Assembly (NCBI GenBank): GCA_919902475.1
Contig: CAKKRA010000384.1
Span: forward strand, 1-6,135
Length of the DNA: 6,135 nt
DNA from: Nitrospiria bacterium
Lineage (GTDB): Bacteria; Nitrospirota; CAKKRA01; 9FT-COMBO-42-15
Direction of reading: 5' to 3'
Below the pieces are notes generated by a model. The model was not told the origin of the DNA and searched no databases. It worked only from the letters and a program-made list of their open reading frames with translations. The translations under genes and the position numbers were made by a program. The number at the start of each line of letters is the position of its first letter. Positions within the stretch are counted from its first letter, which is position 1. This document shows positions 1-5,190 of the stretch, one piece after another.

Positions 1-409
1 GTATACCGCTCTCATTCTTTACAATCCTGTTATCGCTGATGGCGGTGTTATGGGAGTTTTGAAGATGTATCCCTGACGTGCCCGAGTCTGTGATAGTAAA
101 ACCGCTGATTGCTGCGCCGCTGACATTACTGACCCTGAAGACAGGATTGGACGGATTAAGAGCGCTTACTATGGCTGCATCAAATCCATCGCTGGATTTT
201 ATTGTAATGGATTTCTCAACAATAATGTTGTCTTTATAGTCGCCTTTATGAACTATAATCGTGTCATACGGCTGGGCATTGCTTACAGCATCATGAATGG
301 TTTTATAATTATCAGGGACATAGATTACAGCAGCATGAAGGCCTGTGCCTGCTGTTTCTAATATCAGTGCAATAGTGCAAATAAAAGCCGCCATGAACCT
401 CTTGTTCAT
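1..409 (-). CDS. Exported right-handed beta-helix (NosD/PbH1-like) repeat protein, N-terminal part only
   Basis: Reading the minus strand from the ATG at 409 gives 136 codons with no stop before the window edge, so the gene is 3'-truncated here. Residues 1-27 form a signal peptide: MNKRF, a hydrophobic core (AAFICTIALIL) and a likely cleavage after GLHA or GLHAA. The mature start, VIYVPDNYKTIHDAV, followed by DTIIVHKGDY, is the usual opening of parallel beta-helix proteins. Residues 98-136 hold about two beta-helix coils, including NTAISDNRIVKNESGI, which matches the N-x-I-S-x-N-x-I-x-x-N-x-x-G-I pattern of NosD/PbH1 repeats. It should act in the periplasm or outside the cell. The start lies 9 nt after the hemerythrin stop, with AAGG 7 nt upstream of the ATG, so it is probably cotranscribed. 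The fold is well supported. A true NosD role in nitrous oxide reductase maturation is not, because no nos gene is visible; a carbohydrate-active or surface protein is equally possible. Confidence 0.8.
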   Translation of the reverse strand, partial: MNKRFMAAFICTIALILETAGTGLHAAVIYVPDNYKTIHDAVSNAQPYDTIIVHKGDYKDNIIVEKSITIKSSDGFDAAIVSALNPSNPVFRVSNVSGAAISGFTITDSGTSGIHLQNSHNTAISDNRIVKNESGI

Positions 410-418
410 ATAAATACC

Positions 419-1231
419 TTAATGGCAGCATGTGTCTAAGCTGCTTTCTCTTGCTGCATACAGCTTATCGTGGTGGAGGCACCTTTCCAATGCCTTTTTC
501 TCGTCTATCTTGCGCTCCCCGGCCTCTTGCGGGACAAATGCCCTTTCTGCCTGCTCCATCCCTGCCATTATTACCTTTTTCATTTCATTATTAATATACT
601 TTTTTATGAATTCATAAAACTCATTGTCCTCTTTGCGTATATGGCTCCTGAGGGCAACAATGGCAGAGCCTATTACCTTGTCGTTTATATTCCCGTCTGT
701 AAGCGCCTCGCGAAAGGCATGGATTAGCGATACGATCTCGCGATGGTCCTCATTAATGCATGCAACAAGGCCCTCGCCAAATGGCACCAGACCCAGCAGC
801 GCAGGGAATAATACATCCTCCTCTTTTGTGCCGGAATGGAGGTGAAGGATATTCTGAAGGTCGCAGGTTGAAACCCACAGCCCCTCAATGTCCCTTTCGT
901 CCAAGTGCGCCTCAACCGCTTCCACCCTCTTCAGCACTTTATTGTGCTCGTCCTTCAGGGCAGCTATGGGATCAACTGTTGTCTTTGAATCATCTTCCTG
1001 TATATCATCTTCAGCATCCGCATCCTTTGCCTCTTCAATATTCATAACCTTAAAAGGCTGAGAATAACCAAGACGGCAGAAATCCCTCGGACTTTTAAAG
1101 ATCGTTTTATCCTCAGAAAAGGATTCCTCCAGCAAAGCCTCTGGAAGGAAAAGCTCGCCATTTTTGCAATTTACTACGCATGAAGAATGGAGGCACTGAT
1201 ATGTTACTTTTAATATCTTCTCTGACATCAT
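419..1231 (-). CDS. Hemerythrin-like (HHE domain) protein with Cys/His-rich ends
   Basis: Predicted 270-residue cytoplasmic protein with no signal peptide or membrane helix. Residues 88-215 form a four-helix hemerythrin-like domain. Candidate di-iron ligands are H96 (LKDEHNKV), H130 or H132 with E137/E138 (HLHSGTKEEDVLFP), H163 (NEDHREI) and H197/E201 (SHIRKEDNEF). Family members bind O2, sense redox or iron, or, like YtfE/RIC, repair Fe-S centres after nitrosative stress. The N-terminal 60 residues carry C13, C18, C22 and C52. An acidic linker (residues 66-82) follows, and the protein ends in CLHHDKLY...DTCCH, which could hold a second metal site. The start abuts the previous stop (TAA at 1234-1232). 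Two ATGs lie in tandem, at 1231 and 1228; the AGGGG at 1240-1236 is 4 nt from the first and 7 nt from the second, so the second (269 residues) may be used. Its position behind nitrate reductase genes fits an NO/O2 protective role, but that is inference. Confidence 0.88.
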   Translation of the reverse strand: MMSEKILKVTYQCLHSSCVVNCKNGELFLPEALLEESFSEDKTIFKSPRDFCRLGYSQPFKVMNIEEAKDADAEDDIQEDDSKTTVDPIAALKDEHNKVLKRVEAVEAHLDERDIEGLWVSTCDLQNILHLHSGTKEEDVLFPALLGLVPFGEGLVACINEDHREIVSLIHAFREALTDGNINDKVIGSAIVALRSHIRKEDNEFYEFIKKYINNEMKKVIMAGMEQAERAFVPQEAGERKIDEKKALERCLHHDKLYAARESSLDTCCH

Positions 1232-1759
1232 TTAACCCCTCGCACCCGCGCCTGCCATCTCTTGCTCAGGCATCGGTATATTCGCCATAACTGGCACGCC
1301 GAATTTTTCATTAAATTTAGTAACTATATACATGAGCGTCCTGTAATTCATCAGAAGCGCCTTGAAAAGCTGTGTCTTTGTAAGGCCGTCAAAATAAAAT
1401 TCATTGGAAAACTGCACCTGCTTTGCAATGCCCTCTTCATCCATGTTTATATCATAACTGCTTTCAATAAAAAGCAGCTCCCTTCTTATCTCAGAATAGA
1501 ATGTCTCCCTGTCATCCTCGCTCATCTTTTTCATCTTTTCAAGATGCTCAGGCGCTATAGCAACGCCGTTTAAAATCAGCACCATTGAAGGATACTCTTT
1601 GGGCTGTATTATGCGCTGCCTCTTCATTGTAGACTGCGGATAGTCAATCTCAAGGTGAAAATTAGCATTTTCATCCTTTACATCGCTCACCTGATGATGA
1701 TTCTCTGTAAGCCACTTTTTAATTAATTCCTTTGCCTGTTCATTTGTTGTGATTTCCAT
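1232..1759 (-). CDS. Conserved hypothetical cytoplasmic protein, 175 aa, resembling DUF2299
   Basis: The start is set at the ATG at 1759, because GGAGG lies 7 nt upstream (1771-1767). The open frame reaches back to 1861, but that extra stretch crosses a GC-rich hairpin and reads unlike protein. The product has no signal peptide, membrane helix or cysteine cluster. It begins with a helical segment (EQAKELIKKWLTEN), followed by alternating strands (NFHLEIDYP, QRIIQPKEYPSMVLILNGV), a charged helical region (EKMKKMSEDDRETFYSEIRRELLF) and a C-terminal helical part (LTKTQLFKALLMNYRTLMYIVTKF). The last residues are low complexity (EQEMAGAGARG). From memory, the order and the strand-helix pattern resemble the DUF2299 family, whose function is unknown; this needs a profile search. 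Its stop directly abuts the hemerythrin start, so the two are translated from one message and may work together. No function can be assigned. Confidence 0.85.
   Translation of the reverse strand: MEITTNEQAKELIKKWLTENHHQVSDVKDENANFHLEIDYPQSTMKRQRIIQPKEYPSMVLILNGVAIAPEHLEKMKKMSEDDRETFYSEIRRELLFIESSYDINMDEEGIAKQVQFSNEFYFDGLTKTQLFKALLMNYRTLMYIVTKFNEKFGVPVMANIPMPEQEMAGAGARG
1236..1240 (-). promoter_or_regulatory. Ribosome binding site of the hemerythrin-like gene
   Basis: AGGGG on the minus strand sits inside the last codons of the upstream gene (AGG GGT TAA), directly ahead of the tandem ATG ATG. Spacing is 4 nt to the first ATG and 7 nt to the second, which favours the second. The arrangement implies translational coupling between the two genes. 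Confidence 0.6.
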
Positions 1760-1766
1760 AAAAAAA

Positions 1767-1771
1767 CCTCC
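1767..1771 (-). promoter_or_regulatory. Ribosome binding site fixing the start of the 175-residue protein
   Basis: A perfect GGAGG on the minus strand is separated by seven T residues from the ATG at 1759. No comparable site precedes the upstream in-frame ATG at 1861, which supports the shorter protein. Confidence 0.75.
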
Positions 1772-1824
1772 ATTATTATGTAACATCCCTTTCTGGCGCA
1801 ATAACACCATCAGGTTAGTTGGCA

Positions 1825-1843
1825 GGGCGGGCAAAACCCGCCC
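1825..1843 (-). other. GC-rich intergenic hairpin
   Basis: The plus strand reads GGGCGGG, CAAAA, CCCGCCC: a perfect 7-bp all-GC stem with a 5-nt loop. It lies between the small membrane protein gene and the 175-residue protein gene. No T-run follows on either strand, so it is not a standard intrinsic terminator. An mRNA stability or pausing element, or a REP-like repeat, is possible. Confidence 0.6.
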
Positions 1844-1858
1844 CCCGATGTATATTGA

Positions 1859-1884
1859 CACTGCTGTTTATCCTTTCAGCAGTG
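1859..1884 (-). other. Hairpin spanning the stop codon of the small membrane protein gene
   Basis: CACTGCTG (1859-1866) and CAGCAGTG (1877-1884) are perfect 8-bp inverted repeats with a 10-nt loop. The TAA stop of the small membrane protein (1870-1868) falls in the loop. No T-run follows in the minus direction. With the GC hairpin 15 nt further on, it forms a tandem pair that could protect the 3' end of an upstream message or lower downstream expression. Confidence 0.5.
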
Positions 1885-2077
1885 AATAAATGCCGTAACC
1901 TACGGCAAAGAGGCCGGCAGCCAGATTCAACTGTCTGGTAGCCTCTGACGGCTTTGACATAAAGAGGGCATCTATTCTGACAGCCTCTGTCATCCTGTTT
2001 CTAATAAAGGCAACTAATATTAGCAGGACGCCGTACATAATACCTATTAAGGTTATAATCATATCTAAATTCTTCAT
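1868..2077 (-). CDS. Small two-helix membrane protein, unknown function
   Basis: A 69-residue protein. Residues 6-25 (MIITLIGIMYGVLLILVAFI) form one membrane helix, and about 50-66 (LNLAAGLFAVGYGIYSLL) form a second. Between them is a roughly 24-residue charged loop beginning RNRMTEAVRID. With basic residues just after the first helix (RNR) and at the C-terminus, the positive-inside rule does not settle the orientation cleanly. The start is 4 nt after the narK stop. No good Shine-Dalgarno sequence is visible, which suggests translation coupled to narK. An in-frame ATG at codon 6 (2062) is an alternative start. I do not recognise a family. The tight position behind narK suggests an accessory membrane subunit or a partner of NarK or the reductase, but no motif supports a specific role. 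Confidence 0.75.
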   Translation of the reverse strand: MKNLDMIITLIGIMYGVLLILVAFIRNRMTEAVRIDALFMSKPSEATRQLNLAAGLFAVGYGIYSLLKG

Positions 2078-2081
2078 ATAT

Positions 2082-3719
2082 CTATGGATTCTGGCTTATA
2101 TATCTCTGCCTCTCAGACTCTGATATTCTGTCCCACCATGTCTTGCCCACACCCCAGTCGCCCCTCTCTGCGCCCGGCTTGGTGTAGTACCACCAGTTGA
2201 TAACGCTGCCTATAAAATAAAATACTGCAGCACCTGCGAAAAATGGTATCGCAGAGCCATACTTAGTAATGGAAGCCCCAATCAGGGAAGAAAATACGAA
2301 CGGACCATACGCAGCCCATGCGCCTGTCCAGCCGAGTATCTGCGCCCCCATCCTCGGAGAATAGGCATAAACAATCGGGTACTGGCGGAATGTGGAAAAG
2401 TTACCGATACCTGCCGAAAAGAATATCCAGAGCATTATCCAGACAAACATCGGGAACTGGTCAAGGGATGTGGGCGTCAGGTAGCCACCGAATACCAGGG
2501 CCAGACATCCTGCAATCAGCCCTAACCCTGAGAACTGCGTAAATATGCTCCCCCCCCATTTGTCGGATAATGGTCCGCCAGCAAAGCGGATAACAGAGCC
2601 GACAAGCGGTCCAAGATATGCGTATTTAAGCGGGTCCGGCGCCAGCGCCGCATCCATTCCAGGAATGTTTCCATATATAATTTTTATCATGAGCGGAAAC
2701 GAGGCTGCAAAACCAGAGAACGAGCCGAATGTCATGATATATGTCCATGTCATGAAATATCCATGCTTATTGTCAGTCATATCCTTTACCAGCTTGCCGA
2801 TGGAGGGCTTCTTCATAGGCACACTCCTTAAGTATATCCAGCAGATAATGCCTGCGATGATAAGATAAGGAACATACCATAAGGTAGCGTTCTGTAGCCA
2901 TATATTCTTTTTAATAATCTTTTTGACTGTTAAGTCAGTAACAACTCCAGCCTCGTTTTTCTTGACCTCTGTTTTCATCCCTTTTGTCGCATCGGTCTCG
3001 GCAATTATCACATCCTGAACTGCCCCTGTCTCATTTTTCACAACTGTCATCGCCTCTGCAAGTTTTCCCTTCACAACTACATCCTTGACAACCCCTGCCT
3101 CTTTAGTAATCTTCACATCAAAGACAGGGGTGGCTGTGGTAAAGAGCTGCGGAGTACCGGCTGCGCCTATAACAGCAAAACCGATTATCCACGGGGCTAC
3201 GAACTGTGTGATGCTAACGCCGAGGTTACCTATGCCTGCCTGCAGGCCCATAGCTGTCCCTTGCAGCCTTTTCGGGAAGAACAGGCTTGATGAAGGCATG
3301 AAAGACGAAAAGTCTCCGCCTCCAAACCCGCAGAGGAACGATATTATAAGGAAATGCATGTAAGGCGTTTCGGGGTTCTGCACTGCAAGCCCAAGCCATA
3401 CCATTGGTATAAGTTTAATGAATGTTGCGACTGTTACTGTCATCCTTGTGCCGAATATGGGTATAAGGAATGCATGCACAGTCCTCATCGCCCCTCCGGA
3501 AAGGCCGGGCATAGCCGCAAGCCAGAAGAGCTGCATTGTATCAAATTTAAAGCCAATCTGCGGAAGACGGACAACAACAGCGCTCATAACAAACCATGTT
3601 GCAAAAGAGGCTATCAGGCTGAATGTAGTAACGCTGAGTGTCCCCCATGCGCGGCCGCTTCCTTCCTCTTTCCAAAATTGGGGGTTTTCAGGCTCCCATT
3701 TCTTTAGCCATGATGACAT
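2082..3719 (-). CDS. narK: NarK-family nitrate/nitrite transporter (MFS, NNP family)
   Basis: A 545-residue inner-membrane carrier that takes up nitrate, exports nitrite or exchanges the two. The start (WEPENPQFWKEEG before TM1) is typical of NNP carriers. Nitrate-signature regions are GFGGGDFSSFMPSSSLFFPK (residues 131-150) and AGIGNFSTFRQYP (436-448). Arginines expected to bind substrate lie in TM2 (GGAMRT, R79) and TM8 (VGSVIRFAGGPLSDKWGG, R378). Twelve helices can be counted. E. coli NarK has 463 residues; the excess here is mostly an insert of about 90 residues (184-273) between TM5 and TM6, a loop expected in the periplasm, containing three degenerate repeats. The loop between TM6 and TM7 is rich in lysine, as expected on the cytoplasmic side. 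A strong GAGGGAGGGAG lies 6 nt before the ATG. A terminator-like hairpin precedes the gene, so its expression may be set separately from narGHJI. Direction of transport cannot be read from the sequence. Confidence 0.95.
   Translation of the reverse strand: MSSWLKKWEPENPQFWKEEGSGRAWGTLSVTTFSLIASFATWFVMSAVVVRLPQIGFKFDTMQLFWLAAMPGLSGGAMRTVHAFLIPIFGTRMTVTVATFIKLIPMVWLGLAVQNPETPYMHFLIISFLCGFGGGDFSSFMPSSSLFFPKRLQGTAMGLQAGIGNLGVSITQFVAPWIIGFAVIGAAGTPQLFTTATPVFDVKITKEAGVVKDVVVKGKLAEAMTVVKNETGAVQDVIIAETDATKGMKTEVKKNEAGVVTDLTVKKIIKKNIWLQNATLWYVPYLIIAGIICWIYLRSVPMKKPSIGKLVKDMTDNKHGYFMTWTYIMTFGSFSGFAASFPLMIKIIYGNIPGMDAALAPDPLKYAYLGPLVGSVIRFAGGPLSDKWGGSIFTQFSGLGLIAGCLALVFGGYLTPTSLDQFPMFVWIMLWIFFSAGIGNFSTFRQYPIVYAYSPRMGAQILGWTGAWAAYGPFVFSSLIGASITKYGSAIPFFAGAAVFYFIGSVINWWYYTKPGAERGDWGVGKTWWDRISESERQRYISQNP
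2916..3119 (-). repeat. Three degenerate about 20-residue repeats inside NarK
   Basis: Residues 201-220, 224-243 and 249-268 of NarK align as K-(x)2-(E/T)-(A/T)-G-(V/A)-V-x-D-(V/L)-x-(V/I): KEAGVVKDVVV, NETGAVQDVII and NEAGVVTDLTV. The shared glycines are at 209, 232 and 258, so the period is 23-26 residues. Each unit reads as a strand-turn-strand hairpin rich in Lys, Val and Asp. The DNA of the units has diverged, so this is an old protein-level repeat rather than a recent tandem duplication. Confidence 0.75.
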
Positions 3720-3743
3720 ATAAAACTCCCTCCCTCTATCCAG

Positions 3744-3780
3744 AAAAAAAGGAGGCAGGAGAGATTCATTTTCCCGCCTC
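3744..3780 (-). terminator. Intrinsic terminator or attenuator between narI and narK
   Basis: In the minus direction, GAGGCGGGA (3780-3772) can pair with TCCTGCCTC (3760-3752) as a 9-bp stem with one G-U pair and an 11-nt loop. One C and seven T residues (3750-3744) follow. This is a classical rho-independent terminator shape for transcripts coming from narI. Only about 24 nt separate the T-run from the narK ATG, and the narK Shine-Dalgarno lies inside that stretch. A separate narK promoter would therefore have to overlap the hairpin, and partial read-through is the simpler reading. Confidence 0.75.
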
Positions 3781-3789
3781 AGACACTAA

Positions 3790-3814
3790 GTAGGCGCATT
3801 TAAACCGCACCTAC
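3790..3814 (-). other. Hairpin just after narI
   Basis: GTAGGTGC (3814-3807, minus strand) can pair with GCGCCTAC (3797-3790) in an 8-bp stem with one wobble pair and a 9-nt loop. It begins 7 nt after the narI stop and precedes the terminator-like stem by 9 nt. No T-run follows it. It may stabilise the narGHJI message 3' end. Confidence 0.5.
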
Positions 3815-3821
3815 AGCAAAT

Positions 3822-4529
3822 TTATTTATACTGCACAATATTTTCTGTCTGTGTATCCCTGCTGTACCATCTCACAACCTGCCACGGTCTGAAGAGATAT
3901 TTAATCGGCCCGATGAATGCCAGGAAATGAACCAGCCTTGTAAATGGAATCAGCCCTATAAAAATCAGGGCATTAAATATATGCACCTTTGTAATAAGCG
4001 GCAGTGTGGCTATATATTCAACTTTAGGGTTTAGCGTAAGAATGGACTGTATCCATGGAACTGCTGCTGCTGCATACCAGTTAGAGCCCCATCTGTACAT
4101 TGTTGCATTTGCCAGACCTGTTGCAACCTGAATAAGAAGCACAATGAGCAGAAGAATATCCCATGACGATGTTACAGCCTTTACCCTGCTGTCTGTAAGC
4201 CTTCTGTAAACAAGCACAAGAAGTCCTACAAAGGCAAGTATTCCGAGCGCAAGACCGCTGATCTCCAATATATAGAGCCTGAGCGGCACGCTGTTCCATG
4301 ACAGGATGCTTCCCGGAGTAATAATGCCTATTATGTGCCCCAGAAGAATGAGTATTATCCCGTAGTGCCATGGAAATGAGCCGTAAAACAGGCTCTTATT
4401 CTCAAGAAACTGCGAAGACTGGCTTGACCATGTATACCTGTTTGCAACATATCTGTATATTGTGCCGACTATTGCTGTAACAATAAACAGATAAGGCATA
4501 AGCCCAAACAATAAATTATCTATATTCAT
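3822..4529 (-). CDS. narI: Respiratory nitrate reductase gamma subunit (cytochrome b)
   Basis: A 235-residue integral membrane diheme cytochrome b that oxidises quinol at the periplasmic side and passes electrons to NarH. Five helices are visible at about 5-25, 53-72, 86-107, 122-144 and 183-203. Heme ligands can be placed by spacing: H55 and H65 in WHYGIILILLGH, and H183 and H201 in KVHIFNALIF...TRLVHF. The spacings of 10 and 18 residues equal those of the E. coli ligands (56/66 and 187/205). Length is close to the E. coli protein (about 225). The ATG is 2 nt after the narJ stop, and its Shine-Dalgarno GGAGG (4544-4540) lies within the last narJ codons, so the two genes are translationally coupled. 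The transcript then meets two hairpins before narK. Confidence 0.97.
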   Translation of the reverse strand: MNIDNLLFGLMPYLFIVTAIVGTIYRYVANRYTWSSQSSQFLENKSLFYGSFPWHYGIILILLGHIIGIITPGSILSWNSVPLRLYILEISGLALGILAFVGLLVLVYRRLTDSRVKAVTSSWDILLLIVLLIQVATGLANATMYRWGSNWYAAAAVPWIQSILTLNPKVEYIATLPLITKVHIFNALIFIGLIPFTRLVHFLAFIGPIKYLFRPWQVVRWYSRDTQTENIVQYK

Positions 4530-4531
4530 AT

Positions 4532-5092
4532 TTATTTTTCCTCCTTTACATCCTTGTCTATAATTTTATATGAGGCATTTATCAGATGCCTGTACGCATT
4601 TTTCTTTGTCTGAAAATTCCTGTGGAGCTTCTCCATTGACACAACCACGAAGGTCTTCATAAAGTCCCTTCTCAGCTCCTCGCTATCTATAAAACCAAGA
4701 AACTGCATGAGGACTGAGAGGTGGTCAGGGAGCTCCCCTTTGGCAACCTCTTCAAATGGGAATCCATTTTCCCTGTACATTGCCTTGATTGTCACCAGAT
4801 TCTTTGCCCTTTTAAACCCATCCTGGCCGGCATGGAGATAGTAGCCCATATCCAACGTAGTGTCAGAGACAAGCTCAAAGGTGTAAGAGTAAAGCTCCTG
4901 CAGTGAATCAAGGGAGAGTCTGTCTAAATCATTTTTAAAGGACAGAAGCTCCTTGATTACCTCCTCAGGATACTGGCTTTCATGCAGCTCCTGTATGCAC
5001 TCTTCAACAATTGGCCTGATATCCTCACGCGGAAATTCCAAAAGTTTGGCAAATTGCGTGTATAGCTCTTTTTCTGTAACAACTGTCTGCAT
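4532..5092 (-). CDS. narJ: Nitrate reductase molybdenum cofactor assembly chaperone (delta subunit)
   Basis: A 186-residue soluble, almost all-helical protein of the TorD/NarJ chaperone superfamily. It binds apo-NarG, assists molybdenum cofactor and Fe-S insertion, and holds the NarGH dimer back from the membrane until it is complete; it is not part of the final enzyme. Family marks are an N-terminal helix with LLEFPRED (residues 17-24), LQELYSYTFEL (64-74) and ELPDHLSVLMQFLGF (120-134). It is shorter than E. coli NarJ (about 236) but within the family range. The ATG at 5092 follows GAGGAG (5106-5101) at 8 nt, a good Shine-Dalgarno. A 98-nt gap with a strong hairpin separates it from narH, which is unusual next to the tight narJ-narI junction. 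Confidence 0.95.
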   Translation of the reverse strand: MQTVVTEKELYTQFAKLLEFPREDIRPIVEECIQELHESQYPEEVIKELLSFKNDLDRLSLDSLQELYSYTFELVSDTTLDMGYYLHAGQDGFKRAKNLVTIKAMYRENGFPFEEVAKGELPDHLSVLMQFLGFIDSEELRRDFMKTFVVVSMEKLHRNFQTKKNAYRHLINASYKIIDKDVKEEK

Positions 5093-5143
5093 CTTTTTTT
5101 CTCCTCAAATTTGTTTCATTTTGCAAATTACAATTTTCAATGA

Positions 5144-5175
5144 TGGTTAGCGTTTCACTCAGGAAACGCTAACCA
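5144..5175 (-). other. Strong hairpin in the narH-narJ gap
   Basis: TGGTTAGCGTTTC (5144-5156, plus strand) and GAAACGCTAACCA (5163-5175) are perfect 13-bp inverted repeats with a 6-nt loop. In the transcript direction the hairpin starts 15 nt after the narH stop. The sequence after it (ATCATTG) has no U-run, so it is not a standard terminator, and 51 nt remain before the narJ start. Likely roles are mRNA 3'-end protection or processing that sets the narGH to narJI ratio. Confidence 0.7.
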
Positions 5176-5190
5176 GTTACATTGTAGGAA

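Noticed and set aside
1262..1573. 103-codon plus-strand frame opposite the 175-residue protein gene
   Set aside because: It is antisense to a gene with a good Shine-Dalgarno and a protein-like product; no ribosome binding site or recognisable motif of its own.
1772..1800. Possible sigma70-like promoter (TTGCGC, 17 nt, TAATAA) before the 175-residue protein
   Set aside because: The implied transcription start would fall in or after the Shine-Dalgarno, leaving no usable leader, and the -35 match is weak.
1760..1861. N-terminal extension of the 175-residue protein back to the ATG at 1861
   Set aside because: It crosses a GC-rich hairpin, reads like non-coding sequence (GGRVLPALPTN), lacks a Shine-Dalgarno, and a strong GGAGG lies before the ATG at 1759.
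3354..3723. Open frames of about 100-117 codons on the plus strand opposite narK
   Set aside because: They are antisense to a clear NNP carrier, have odd composition (many Cys and Pro) and no family-like motifs.
4062..4074. CTG/GCA trinucleotide run in narI
   Set aside because: It is four alanine codons in the loop before TM5, in frame and short; nothing suggests repeat expansion or regulation.
4081..4371. 96-codon minus-strand frame within narI
   Set aside because: It overlaps narI in another frame, while narI keeps its four heme histidines with the correct spacing.
5093..5143. FNR- or NarL-type operator in the AT-rich narH-narJ gap
   Set aside because: No TTGAT-N4-ATCAA-like palindrome or paired NarL heptamer could be found; only AT-rich sequence is present.
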